DNA of 64,000 bases from Albula goreensis (Eukaryota > Chordata > Actinopteri > Albuliformes > Albulidae), in contig CM040741.1 of NCBI GenBank assembly GCA_022829145.1, positions 63,052,547 to 63,116,546 of the forward strand, given 5' to 3'. Made by a program: the position numbers and the translations under genes. Of this stretch, positions 37,380 to 49,599 are shown piece by piece (position 1 is the stretch's first letter; the number at the start of each line of letters is the position of its first letter). Under the pieces are notes generated by a model. It was not told the DNA's origin. It saw only the letters and a program-made list of their open reading frames with translations, and made no database searches.

Positions 37380-40300
37380 AATCCAAACCTCTGCCCCCCC
37401 CCCCCTGGGCCACAAACACCCTCCTAGAATCCTTTCCTCAATGGGAGCTGCTCCGTGACATGGGGAAACAGCTGTAAGGGGGCAGTCCGGACCCAGCCAA
37501 CATCTTAGCCCTGGGAAAACAAAGGGACCGGGCCCAAATGAAGTTATTCCCCCGGACCCCAAACCCACCCCCCTCCCCCTCCACCCACACACACACTTCG
37601 CCGCAGGAACACTTTTATGGCTTCCATGGTGGATTTCGGGTGAATGTTTTTTGGAAAGTGGACATCCAGCGCATCATCCACAGTTCATGGGCACTTACCG
37701 AAAATGGCGGAAAGATGGAACAAATGATCTAGCTGCTTTTGCTATTTTAATGTAGGAGCAGATTTTTTACAGCCAGCTATGAGCACAGCCTTGAATAAAC
37801 TTGAGCTATTGTCATGGAGAAGTGCAGGCTAGAGGTATTGATTCACTTGGAATCTCCCCTGGCCTGGTTTACTTGACTGAAACAAAAAGTAAGTTATTAA
37901 AGAGGGAAATAGGCCAGTATCCCTCACATTTATGATAGAAACCATTCTCTCTGTTCCAATAAAAGGTGCAAATGAGATTGAAAAGTAGTGAAGATCTGAA
38001 AATGCAAGCAAAATCTAGACTGGCTTAAATGAATTCATAACATAGAATGTATTAATATGCCTCCAAAATTTATGAAAAGAATGGCAGCATAGTTATGCCA
38101 CCGCTGGGTGCAATGGTAACTGTATTTTTTTTGGTTCTTGAAAGTGTGGAGTATGCAGTTTTGGTTTTTCCTGCATGTGTAATCTTGGTCTGTCAGGAAT
38201 CTGTGGAGAAACGTTGCGAGAACAGAGGTTTTGAGCTGGTGCTTAAACACTCCCTTGTTTTCATTCCAGTGATGACTGGTATCTAGGACAGCATGTGCCC
38301 CTGACGGTGAATACACCTCTACACGGTGCACTACAGTGTTCCCCCACCCTCTCTCCACCCCCTTCCGCACCCTCCCACCCCCGTCCTCTGGCAAAGCATC
38401 AAGCAGTCCCAGGTCTGTCACTGAGCTGGGGATTAAGACGATTATGTCAGGGAAAAAGAGCATTACTGGGAAAGACAATGTGGGGGGAAAAATCCCGATC
38501 GTATGAAGGCCTGAATACCTATCATTCAGCCCCCTGTTTCATTTTCCCCATTTTAATATCGTTTTCCATTTCCTGGAGAAAATCGAGGAACCCCCACCCC
38601 CACCCCGTCTATCTGAGCCTGTTGGGAGGCGATGAATGCGGCAAGGAACTTGACAAACCGCTCGCTTGTCCGTCGCTGACGGCGAAATGTCGGAATGTTG
38701 GCTCCCCGTGTTTTTTGGACTAATGCTACTTGCGCATCGGCACCTTCCTGTAAAATGAGGGTTGTGTCTGGAATTACTTGTTTTTCTTTGTTTTTTTTTT
38801 TTTTTTTTTTTTGGTGCCGTTTACACTTTATAAATCCATATTCATTTCTTATCAGATTAAATGTTTTCTTTGAGAAAGGTTCTCTGACTGGGTTGGGTTG
38901 AGTCCCCATTCTCCTGTGATGGATAAGAGTGAAAGTAACAGCTGTGACTAAGGGAGTTTTTCCACAGCAAACAAAAGCACGTATGAAGATAAAAGAGCTC
39001 AGGTTTGGTGGGAAACCCTTATGGTTACAATACCCTTTAGCGGTTCAGGTATTGTAAGTGGCACGGTTGTGCAACACCTGTAATGACAGACCTGCCCAGA
39101 AATGAAAGGCTGAATGGAAGAGTCCCAGCCAATAGCGTTGCACCTCACCCAGAGCCAAGTTTCTGAATGAAACTCCTGTGTTTCCCAACCTGTTTCAACA
39201 CCTCCAGGATTCTCTTAAAAAGGATCCTTCCCTGTTTTCAAGGTCTCTTCCTGAAGTACTCAAGTACAGTGCGGTGCTGACTGGATTCGTGTTTATTTTT
39301 TTAGTGTTTCTTGTTATTACATATTTGTGAAAGAAAACAGCCTGTTTAGTTTTTAAGAGGGCACAATGTGATTTGCTTAAACCACTAGGTTATCCAGGAA
39401 AAAATCTTGCCTCGGGGACCACACCTCGTCATCTACGGAAAAAAATATAGGCATGAATTCTTCCCTTACAAACTAATATTAATGTTTTAACACTAAAGTA
39501 ACAAAAATAAATGTTTTAAATCAAACCCAGACAGATCATAAGAACACATTATCTAAACAAATGAAGACCTATGTCCTCAGCCATTCGTATTGCCTTTTAA
39601 ATGCACAGATTTTCATCCATCAGCTAATTGTAATTACTTGGATTTGAATTCAGTGATCTTCATGAACACCTGAATCACCCAGAAGGTAGTTAATTTTTTT
39701 TTTTAAAGGAGGCATCTCCCAAAATCATGCAATGATGGATTTTTGCTGTTTGATATTAATAATTTGCATATTACTTAAAATGTATTTGAAAATGCAGAAT
39801 TCCAAAAAAAGTGATCTGTGAAACACCTACTGCTAGTAGAGCAAAAGATTTTGGTAAGAGTTAAAGATGTCTTCCAGGTCCAGAGGAATTGCCGTCAGTG
39901 GGTAATGCTTCAATAGTGGGCAGGCTCCATGAATCCAGCCAATGGGGTAAAGACTTGAGAAAAACACTTGTGGATGCACCAATCAATCTTGCAATGATTC
40001 AGCCAATCAGTTGGTCATATTTTTGAATAGCACATTTCTCACTGAGGTGGCTAGATTGTTCAACAACATTTGCAAACAATAACAGTAAGGCACAACTCTG
40101 CAAGAACAATTCCGTTTCTCACTTGTCTCATTTAATGGAAAATCTGTGCTTTTATAAAGTGCAATATGATCTGGGTATATAATAGTGTAAAGTATATATT
40201 ATATAATCCTTTCCATTGACCATGTTAAGATTTGTCAATCAATTAAATTCTTAAAAGTACACAAGCAAACTGGCATTGCCATAGCTGTTAGTAATTTGGG

Positions 40301-41719
40301 AGTTAATGATACAGTAGTTTTAACAAAATCAAAACCAAAAAATATTTGAAATGTTAGATTCAGTCTTAAATATTTTATTAACCTTTTGACTAAGGAGAAA
40401 ATTCTGTCTAGTGCCTGGGCAGATGAAGAATAATTAATCTTTTGTTCTTGCGCTTTTAATGGTCCATATTAATAAGTTAAGATATTTGCCTGCAAGAGGT
40501 TTTTATCCTCTGTGGAAATTTCATTCCAGTTAAATTATCAATGAAAGTGGCTATGTGCAAAATTAAAGCGGTCCATTTCCTTTCAAACTCTATTGGCTAG
40601 AAAAGAAAAATTTCTTCAGTCTCATTGTATAATATGATTTTTTGGAACCAGCGTTCAACTCTGATATATATCTTAGTTCGTCTTCAAATTTAAAAATGCC
40701 TAATCAGCCACCCACTTTCATTGTTCATCGAGAACTTCGGCCTGACCAAAAGCGTGTCTAAGGCCAAGGAGCTCACTAATAATATAATGGAAGAAAATGA
40801 GCCAATTCAGGCTGGGCAGTTGTCGTTTGAATATAAACTGCAACAAGATTTAGAGCCCTGGTCTATTTTCATTCAAGGACATGGTCCAGAGATGTTTCTT
40901 CTACCTATGTTACAGATATTTTAAGAATAATTAAACATTCATACACAAAGATGGCAAAATGGTTGACACACTCTTTTGTTACAGTTAAACTCAGTCCTAA
41001 ATAGATTGGTCATTTCAAATGGAATGGTGAAAGGGCGTGTGTATTGATTTGGAATGGTGATGAGCTTAATTTTGCTGGAACTACTTCTGTATACAGTTTC
41101 TCTGTGCTGGTTATCAAAAAAAAAAAGATCGATATCTTCTAGACCAATCATAATCATGTATCTGACTAACAGTGTCAGGGTCCGTTTACTGGAGGCAATA
41201 CAGTGCTCAGCCAGAGGGGGCGCCATACAGCTCTAATCTGGAATGCTCATTCACACAGATTATTATTTCTCACTTTTCTCTGCTCACCACGCCAGGTTTC
41301 TTTCAACAGTTGTTTTAAGAGCTGAACAGCTTGACTGTCCATATCAAATACACCTGTTCAAATATTGACATTGTTCTTGGGTCCTACTGGAAATATAGAT
41401 GTGAGATAATTAAATGAGATCATTTCCAGGCACTTAAAAGGTCCCAAAACTACCTAGTTAATCATCTGAGCTTTAATTCCTCTTTGTTTGGTTAGAAACT
41501 TAATACTGTATTTTTGATTAAATGTAAGTAATTACATCATAGCAAGATTGTCATAGAGAGAAGTTGATGAGGATGAAGTGGTTTACCAGTTACCTCTAGC
41601 ATTACCATGTTTAAAAATGTACAGTAGTACCCTTAGATTCAACAGACCTGTCAGACCTGAAACATCCATTATTCACAGTAACTTGAACAGTGAAATTTAG
41701 ATAGCATAGGATATCTGTT

Positions 41720-41845
41720 CATATAACCTTGTAGTAAATGATCAGTAAATGGCTCAGAAGCTTCTGTAGCAGTGCCCCATCGGGGATTTGAACCAGCAAC
41801 TCTGGAGTTGATAGCTTGGTTGCTGTAACCACCATACCAGCTTCC
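41720..41845 (-). mobile_element. tRNA-derived SINE fragment
   Basis: On the minus strand: TATGGTGGTTACAG (A-box region), GGTTCAAATCCCC (a good B box at 41782-41794), then GATGGGGCACTGCT, the typical start of a fish SINE body. The tail is degraded or missing. Confidence 0.7.
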
Positions 41846-42309
41846 AGATGCTTTCAGCATAGTAGTCTGTAGCAGAGAGAGAAGAGCCATTCTTGTGCCA
41901 AATTCATTACATATTTGTAGAGTCCCCATTTTATATCCATTTACACTTGTGCACACACATACACACTCACACACACACATATGTTTCAATACGCATCTTA
42001 CAAGTATTATTTTCCTTGTAAGATTAAAAAAACTGTCTCCCTTATGGATTCATCCCCTCAGAGACTCACATTTGCCGTTTGGGTTCACAATAACGGAGGA
42101 TTCCTGTAGACTGTTGCCAATGGCTGCCCAGGCTGTGTGTGGCACCGGTTTTTCCCTACATTAATTCCCAGCAAACTACTCCCATCGACAGCTGCAGCTG
42201 AGAGCCGTGAATCAGACTCGAGTCTTGGTGTTCCGTTTCATGGTATTTTCTTTGAGACAACATTGTGAGAATGTTTCTGCCGCCTCCTCGTTAACGTTTC
42301 TTCCATCGT

Positions 42310-42357
42310 GGGCGGGTGTGGGAGTCGGGGGAGGGTGGCAGGGGGGGTGGCTGGGCG
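42310..42357 (+). other. G-rich tract with quadruplex potential (intron 1)
   Basis: G runs of three to seven with short loops (GGGCGGGTGTGGGAGTCGGG and following). Coding strand. Confidence 0.45.
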
Positions 42358-45300
42358 GAAAGAAGAGTGGATTTTGGCAGAGCTGTCAGAGCCTGCTCTG
42401 GGAGCACTCTGGTGGTGTCAGATTTTTTCGGAAGTCCCCTCTTCATCCTCCCCTTCCTCCTTTTTCACTGCAGTGTTTTGGAGACTGCAGTATGGGGTGT
42501 TCTTGCTTTTGCTGTGCTGAATTAGATGACAGTATTGACCTGGGACAGGACAGTCCCTTCTGTTTCCATTCTTGTAGTGAGGAGGTGATTCCTGCTTCAT
42601 TTGTTTACATGTGATTTCCCGTTCTGTCTAAATGGTTTCAATGGAAGGTGCCTCTGCTGATGCTGTGGCCCAGATGGACTTTATGAACCCCAAAGTAACC
42701 ACAGCTACTAAATGTCATCAATGAAAAGTTTGATTTTAACCAATCACAGTGTTGCATTATGAGAGCAAATTCTTTTGATTGGTTCATGTAGGTCATGTGA
42801 CTCTTGGGTCATCATTGTAAGGGGTTGTTAGGGAGTGGAAAAATAAAGCAAGTCACAGTTTGCTGCACATAAAAATAAACCCCATTTTGCATCATGAAGG
42901 GTTAAAAATAGGAAACAAAGCTTACATGAACAAACGAGACATACCTGTTACCCAAAGGGAAAGCTGAGTCAACAGCGCTCTTTTCATGCCTCAGAATTGA
43001 CAGTGATTGCTTATGTTGGATCAAGCTGAGGTCTTCTGCCACTTAAAAATGAAAGGGAAACCGTTTTCCCAGAAGAAGGAAATAACGTTCAGTGCAGCAT
43101 GAATTTTGGGTCATATGGTTGAGAGGAGCGAGACAACAAAGAGAGTGAGTGGCTTAAATTGTGTTGCATCATCAGTCCCCGTTTGGCACATTCTGCTTGG
43201 CATGCTCAGCCTGTGGAGGCTTCTTATGCATGCATGTGACGCATCCAATGCGAATGCAGCAACCCTGAAACACGCAAAGGAATCAGGCCATTATACTTGG
43301 ACCATACTGTATATGGATACAGATATACTACTGCGGTTGGGAGTTATGGTGTAATTATTACACTAGCCATGCTAGAGGTGACAGAACTTGTGTCCTGCAC
43401 ATTCCTTGGATTGTAGGACAACACTGTACAGTGTTCTGACGCAAAGCTGTAATCACTGGATTTTTTTTTTTACAGCCACAATCCCTTCAAGACTGTGTTG
43501 AACCATCTCAAGATCACAATGTACTTCACGTTTATTCTTTGTCGACAAGTCGATTATACCGACATATAAAGGTAGTCTGGCAGAAGCTGTAATTGATTTA
43601 TCAGGTGTGTGGATGAGAAACTAGGTAATTATGTCAAGGTAAAATGATACTGTATAACCCATGAATTAACCCTGCCCCCTTACTTGGGAACCAGATCAGT
43701 TGCCCTGCCCTTGAAATGCCTCACAGCTCTGAAACTGTAAATAATTTTTACAGATTCCACAATCTTACGTCTATGCACGTTCTTCCGATGTGTCTGGGCA
43801 CATCAGTTACGCACTTCCCACAAGAAATGTAATTAACAGTACTCCATAGAAATTTCCACATTTTAAACATTGTGATGTTTTGTTTTACTCTGCCAGTTTT
43901 TCTTCTTGAAAGATTGTAATTTTTTGTATGCAGATGAGACCCTTAAATCCATTTGAATGGTGGTAATCACAATGAGTAAGCAGTATTCACAGTATATCAT
44001 TTCTACACTGCCAGTCTCTGATCCTGCAAGAATGAACCATTTTTATTTGCAGAGATGACCCTTAAATCTGTTTGATTTAGCTGCGCACACAACAAACCCA
44101 GCATATTAATTGTGTGCTAGCGTTAATCCTGTGTAATGATTCTCAGCAATGATGTGGTTCTCAATGGCATCGTCAATGTGTCAGCCACATCCTTGTAAAT
44201 AAACGGTGAGGAAGGAGTGAGTCTGTGTCCTCATTTTTCTTTTTGCCAAAATTCTGGAAAAAATTTTTTTAAGCATAGCGCTACCCTCTCTATTTATTCA
44301 AAAAATTTTGGCTATGCACCTATTTTGTAAAACAGGGACATGGGTGGGGGGGGGGGGGTTAGTATTTGATTTATATTTCATAAGCTTGCCTAGTCTGTCA
44401 TCATGTTGAAAAATTCAAATGATGGCATGATGGTGCTGGCATGTGTTTGCCATCTGCATCTTTCTCTCCTGCTCCCCCTCTTTCGGTGTTTGTGACTTTA
44501 TTATTTCGGCTAGTGTGCTGCTGTATCTCTCCGTTTGGGGAGGTGTGGTGAACGGCATGGAGATGCCGAGGTGCTAATGCAGAGTTTTCAAATGCAGGTT
44601 ACAGATTCACAGACTGCTAAGCGCCTCTGGGAATTACGCGGTCTTTGAAGAGCGAGAGTTTGCTGAAGGAGTCCCGCTTCCCTCCAACCTCATTGCAAGG
44701 TTTTCCTCTGAACTCCACTTTGAAGTTTCGAATTTGGTTTTGAAGTTTGCTCGTGAAGTATCTCTGACTTTTGCTTTGTCATTTGTTGTTTGCATTGTTT
44801 CAGGTAATGGGGCTGCATGACGTGTTTGTTTTTGGATTTATTTTAGTACCTGGGCGAAATGAAGTCAGGTTGAAAGGAGATTTGTTTGGACTGGACAGTG
44901 GGCCATTACTTAAGAGGTCTCATCAAAAGATGAAGTGCCATCGTAAAGTGCCGTCGTGAAATGCCAGTGAAGATCTTATCTGATGTGAAAGGCTGTAGGC
45001 CTGGATTTGAATGCAAACTTATGCAATGCTTGGACATAACAAAGGAAGTTTCTGAAGATCGGAGCGGGGGCGGGGGGCATTAGTGACACTTGCTTTTTCC
45101 CCACTTTGTTTTTTTTTGGTTTCTACAACTCCGGGATTTTGTTGAAGAGATTGTCATGGTGAGGTGAATTTCGCAACAGGAAAGATGAGAACACGAGGAC
45201 TTGGCTCCAGTTCAGTCTTGATTTTCCCAAAAAAAAAAAAAACATTCTCCCCCTCACCTACACACACAGTATGAAGAGTGGAACCTCACACTCCTTACCG

Positions 45301-46196
45301 CGTCTCTTTTGCCAGCGAAACCTGATGATGGCGGTTAAGGGGCGCTTTAGTTTTACGGCAGGCAGCGTACACTTCAAAGGGAACCCTGCTGGCAGAACCT
45401 TACGGGTGGCAATGGAAGCAATGCTTAACTGCAACGAAATCCGTGCTAAATCTCACCAGGACATGCATTTTGATGATGTTTGGTTCAGCAGTACATTGAT
45501 ATGATGTTGAATCCTGCTCAATGCTCAGTAGAATGCCTGAAAAATAACTAAATAAAAATAAAGTGCACTGCAAGTTCAGCTTAATGATTTTCAACCACAG
45601 CTGAACAGACACTTCAATGGATATTGCTGAAAGGTTCATACACAAGGTCATGTTCACAGTATGTACCTTCCTAAAATGAAATAATGACACCGTAAAACAC
45701 AAGTTCCACTCACTACTTGACTGACAGTGAAGCAGTTTAAATCTTCCCACTAAAATGAAAGCAAAAGTGGCAGCATTGATAAGTTAGCACTCACAATTTG
45801 GTTTTAAAATTTGATTGTTCATTTGCATTTGAGTTTATATGTGTACTAATGGTAGGCAGTCTCAAAGGGTTGCCATTTATGACCAATTTGTGTGTTAGTG
45901 TTAGCTGGGTCTTCCTAGAAAACCATTGTATTATTACCATTGTTAGCATGTGACACAGCATAAAAAAACGTTCTCATTGTCGGCACACTCAGTATAGTGC
46001 TCCATAGATCATTTGTCAGGTATGTGATATTTTTACAGAAATATGAAATTTGTGTGAACTACCCCTTTACGGTTCCTGGGAAAGTCAGCATGTCTACTAA
46101 ATGATGTAATAAGTGATAATGATGTGAGCTATGGTATTGGTGTTATGAGGTCATGACTGAGCAGGTTGTTTTTTTTTCTTTTTCTTTGCTCTGTAG

Positions 46197-46371
46197 TTGC
46201 TCCCAAGCTGAAGCCCATGGCAAGCCTGGAAACAGGGGAAGGGAAGAAAGTGTCGCTGAAGTGTGAGGCCAGAATCGGAAACCCAGTACCGAATTTCAAG
46301 TGGTACAAAGACGGAAAGGAGTTCAGCGGCAAAAACAAACTCAAAGATGTCAAAATAAAAAAAAAGAAGGG
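46197..46371 (+). CDS. nrg1: Neuregulin 1, exon 2: first half of Ig-like C2 domain
   Basis: Residues 33-90 plus two bases of codon 91. The exon opens VAPKLKPMASLETGEGKKV and contains the first Ig cysteine (Cys55, in SLKCEA), the core Trp68 (FKWYKDGKE) and a basic run ending in KIKKKK. In neuregulins this domain binds heparan sulfate proteoglycans and keeps the factor near the cell surface or matrix; the Lys/Arg content fits that role. The 175-nt length is one codon short of the human NRG1 Ig exon (178 nt). The acceptor is a long T-rich tract ending CTGTAG, the donor is GG/GTAAGA, and the intron phases are 1 (in) and 2 (out). The stretch KCEARIGNPVPNFKWYKDGKE is closer to my recollection of human NRG2 than of mammalian NRG1, so nrg2 is the main alternative; the exon 1 N-terminus argues for nrg1. 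Confidence 0.9.
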
Positions 46372-47049
46372 GTAAGATATTCAACAAAAGATATAGCACA
46401 TACAGTTTCCTGTCATTAATCCAAATCCACAGCTTAATCACAGGGTTGAGATGCTGATATCTATGGTTAGTAGGCCTCACAGTCCTCCTGCTACTTCAGG
46501 GGTTCTATGGTTAGCAGGCCTCACAGTCCTCCTGCTACTTCAGGGTTTCTATGGTTAGCAGGCCTCACAGTCCTCCTGCTACTTCAGGGTTTCTATGGTT
46601 AGCAGGCCTCACAGTCCTCCTGCTACTTCAGGGGTTCTATGGTTAGCAGTCCTCCTGTCTCAGGGGCAATGTCTCAAGGGTATCCATCATCAGACCAAGG
46701 AATCGGTAAATCATACCTAAAATATCTGAGAATAAAAGGTCACTTTAAAAAACCTTCCAAGAGTATATTGGCAGCATTTTTGCATTCATTTATTCCTAAA
46801 GAAATTGATCCATAGGACGCCCACGGAAAAGTGTAAGCTTTAACCTTGTCTGATGGATGTCTGAACATATTCTGATCCCCTTCATAGTAATGGCCGTCAG
46901 CTGACGGAAGCAGCTCAATTATCAAAATAGTGTTGACTTTTAGGTTTCTTGGAAGGTCAGCGCATTTTTGCAGTCCACTCTTGGCAGCGTTGAGTGTGTC
47001 TGCGGCTCGGGATCATTGTCCGTTTCCTTGTGTTGCTTTCTCTCTGCAG
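46372..47049 (+). other. nrg1 intron 2 (splits the Ig domain)
   Basis: A 678-bp phase 2 intron between the two Ig half-exons, with consensus ends (GTAAGA...CTGCAG). It carries the 44-bp minisatellite listed separately; the rest is unremarkable. Confidence 0.88.
46461..46672 (+). repeat. 44-bp minisatellite, about 4.8 copies
   Basis: Units begin with CTATGGTTAGCAGGCCTCAC at 46461, 46505, 46549, 46593 and 46637, an exact 44-bp period. The first four are nearly identical; the last is internally deleted. High identity suggests recent expansion and probable length polymorphism. It lies 90 bp after the exon 2 donor. Confidence 0.95.
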
Positions 47050-47171
47050 CGGAAAGGTGTCAGAACTTCAATTCAGAAAACCCACGGACTTGCACAGCGG
47101 CCTGTACGAGTGTGAGGCCCAGAATGACCTCGGAAGGGACCGCACCTCTGGAAACCTGACCGTCATCAAGG
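47050..47171 (+). CDS. nrg1: Neuregulin 1, exon 3: second half of Ig-like C2 domain
   Basis: Completes Gly91 and encodes residues 92-131. It contains the typical Ig end motif (SGLYECEAQNDLG, second cysteine Cys112) and finishes NLTVIK, where Asn126-Leu-Thr is an N-glycosylation sequon. Human NRG1 has NIT at the equivalent place. Cys55 and Cys112 should form the domain disulfide. The length of 122 nt is identical to the human NRG1 exon. The acceptor is TTTCTCTCTGCAG and the donor is AAGG/GTAAGT, with phases 2 (in) and 1 (out). Spliced to exon 2, it gives a complete Ig domain of about 95 residues with no frameshift or stop. Confidence 0.92.
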
Positions 47172-48476
47172 GTAAGTCAGCTCTCTGCTGAATGTTCGGC
47201 TGTAGGATGGTGCAGCCTAAAACCCACCGAGCAGGGAGGCTTTCCTCTGCTAATTGAAGGAGGGCTAAAAATAAAAGCTCAGAAACAAGTTTTGAATTAA
47301 GCATCCTGGCATCCTGCTATTTAATGATATGTCTTGCTCTGTGGGAAACGTGTTCTTGTGTCAACATCTGAAATTGTTGATGACCTGATTTAAAGGAGCA
47401 AAGAGAAGTGAAACGGGAGTCAACAAATGATAAAAGCTCAAAGGCCAAGTTCAGAGGTAGCCAGCCCTGGTTCTGGGCCCTGCTTTTTTGTTGTTGGCTC
47501 CAAATTTTGTAAATATTTTGAATATGATGAAAAGCAATCAGACGAAGACCTGAGTTTTCTCAAAAAACCAGTCATCTGGCTGACCCAGTTAGCCAGCTAA
47601 AAGCAGTAGGGCCCTGGTGATCCATGCTGTGTTTGTTGATACCTATCACTTCATTGATCAATTAACACAGTCGATTACACCTCTTCAAGTTCGTTGGGCC
47701 TGCATTTGTCACTTAGTTTAAGGTGAAAAATAAAAACCTGTACGTGCTGTAGTCCTCCGGAACCAGGGCTGACCCCTGTTACCCTACTACCCCTGTTAGT
47801 CTGGTTAATGTTACTCCCCTAAAGGTTCCCTGCAGTTTATTTATGTGTTCTAGACAGTGACTGCTCCATTGTCTTTTGTAAACCCAAATCACCCAATGCA
47901 TTTGGTTTTACCGGTGTGCCAGAGGGTGAGCAATCGACAGATCCCTGAATAAGTTTGCATTCAGATCCCAGAATCGTGACAGAAACCCTACCAGCCTTTG
48001 TGATGGCACCGAAACACCAAAAACTGCACTGCAGGAGATGAGATGAGACCTCGTTATCGTTTTCAACACAGCAAAAAAAAAATCACTTTTTTTTTTTAAG
48101 GTTAATATAGACAACACAACAAAACAAACCACAAAAGTAATTCAGGAGTCCATTATCGCATTATCCCTCTCACTAGATACTCTACACCTGTTTCCTGTTG
48201 GTAAAAATATATAATGAAACAAAAGGCATTCAAATGGTATATAAACAAATAAAGGCGCACTCCTCATGTTGCCATTTATATTGTAATGCCAGGATCATTT
48301 GAATAGCAGATAAGTCCCTGCATGCCATGCAAACTATGTTTCTGTTTGTTGTTTGTTCCCCCCATTAGTGCTGTATATGCGGCACCTCATGTCCATGTTG
48401 TTGTTTTGCCCTTGGGTGCCTCATTATGTTGCTAGTTTTTTCCCCCTTTCCCTTGCCTTGCCGGTCACGTCTGAAG
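47172..48476 (+). other. nrg1 intron 3
   Basis: A 1.3-kb phase 1 intron from the exon 3 donor (GTAAGT) to the proposed exon 4 acceptor. It has A/T runs near 48.07-48.1 kb and no recognisable element. Its 3' end depends on exon 4 being real. Confidence 0.55.
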
Positions 48477-48542
48477 AATCAGATGTTGATAAACTTAAAG
48501 CTGATAGAGTAAAGCACGGGGACCCATTAATATCCTCGACAG
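48477..48542 (+). CDS. nrg1: Probable neuregulin 1 exon 4 (start of Ig-EGF spacer)
   Basis: A 66-nt open segment lies 1.3 kb after the Ig exons. It follows a strong pyrimidine tract (about 48435-48460), and its acceptor (CTGAAG) is the first AG after that tract. It ends at a good donor (GACAG/GTAAAT). Phase 1 on both sides joins exactly to exon 3 and gives IK-ESDVDKLKADRVKHGDPL, then ISST. Mammalian NRG1 also continues with Glu-Ser just after the Ig domain (ITIVESNE), and this spacer is known to evolve quickly and to be alternatively spliced and O-glycosylated. An alternative acceptor six bases downstream (TCAG, exon 48483-48542, 60 nt) also keeps the frame. Supported by splice signals and phase rather than strong homology. 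Confidence 0.6.
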
Positions 48543-49333
48543 GTAAATGCTCGGTATCTGCCAGCCTCAGTCTCCATCGTTCCTGTCGGAATTTAGCAAC
48601 ACTGCAAAGAGTGATTACCATGCAGGGGCAGTTTGGTCTGGCCACTTAATCACTTTTTTCAATTAGCAAGTAGTACTCCTCTGAACGGTTGCCAGGAGGA
48701 GGCGAAGGGGAAGGGGAAGTGGGGGAGGCAAAAGTAGCTGTTTCATGCTTCTCTTTTTGGAGGCATTAGCGCAGCAAGGACAAGCCAAAATTTTAATGAA
48801 GCCACAGTATGCCAGTCACGACGGCTGTGGTCCTCATTGCTGTGAATGGTGGGTGGGGAGTGGGGGGCGGAGGGGAAGAGAGATGGGTTCAGGGCTGCCT
48901 CCGCATGGGTGGGGCAGCTACAGGATTGATTCAAGCATAAACTACATTCTTCTGACTCTGTAAAGCAGTTTGCCTTTTGTAGTGTAGCTTCTGTCCTATC
49001 TCAGGAGAAATGAACCCTGTTCTTTATTTGATTGCTCCTGGCCCTTACTCATATGAATTTTAATGAGAGACAAGCAGGAAAGTACGACGTGTGAGTGGCT
49101 GTAAATGTGTGAGCAGACACACTGGTGTTTCACTTCTGTTTTGCTTGCTTGCCCAAAATGGGAAGGTTAGTAGGAACATGACTTTTTGTTTTCGTGTTGG
49201 AGACAGTATCACAATGTTTATGTCACACACATCATTTATAAACTCGCTTCAAAGAAAGTGAAATGAAGCCTCTTCAAATCTGCATAAAAATGGTGAATGT
49301 CTGGCCTAGCGAGTTTCTGTCATATAAGTCTTT

Positions 49334-49360
49334 TAAAGGTTCATAAGTAATGAACCTTTA
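49334..49360. repeat. Perfect 11-bp hairpin
   Basis: TAAAGGTTCAT and its complement are separated by 5 bp (AAGTA). It stands seven bases upstream of a second, larger inverted repeat. Confidence 0.8.
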
Positions 49361-49366
49361 AGTTGA

Positions 49367-49436
49367 TAATTAACAGATATTGATGTTACTAATTAACAGA
49401 AATTAATTGATTCTACACATCAATATCTGTGAATTA
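49367..49436. repeat. 20-bp inverted repeat (19/20) with 30-bp loop
   Basis: TAATTAACAGATATTGATGT at 49367-49386 and its near-perfect complement at 49417-49436. It could be a tiny MITE remnant or a structured element; the sequence is AT-rich. Confidence 0.75.
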
Positions 49437-49599
49437 AATGTGACATTTTTTATTTTGCAGCCAAGCATTCACCTCAGAAATGCAAAGCTCTTTAAATTGA
49501 AAAGAGCAGCCCATTATGAAATGTGTTTTTGCATATGCGAATGCTCTGCAGGCTTTTTTTGCATATATTCTGCAACCGAGTGCATAGCAAACGACTGAA

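Noticed and set aside
37063-37592. 131- and 139-residue overlapping frames on opposite strands
   Set aside because: They lie in G- and C-rich runs inside intron 1 and show no protein similarity.
40721-40924. 67-residue open frame starting MFIENFGLTKSVSKAKEL
   Set aside because: It looks protein-like in composition but has no recognised homology, no good splice sites, and is isolated in AT-rich intron.
41782-41794. Possible tRNA gene because of a perfect B box
   Set aside because: The cloverleaf is not complete and the flanking sequence matches a SINE body.
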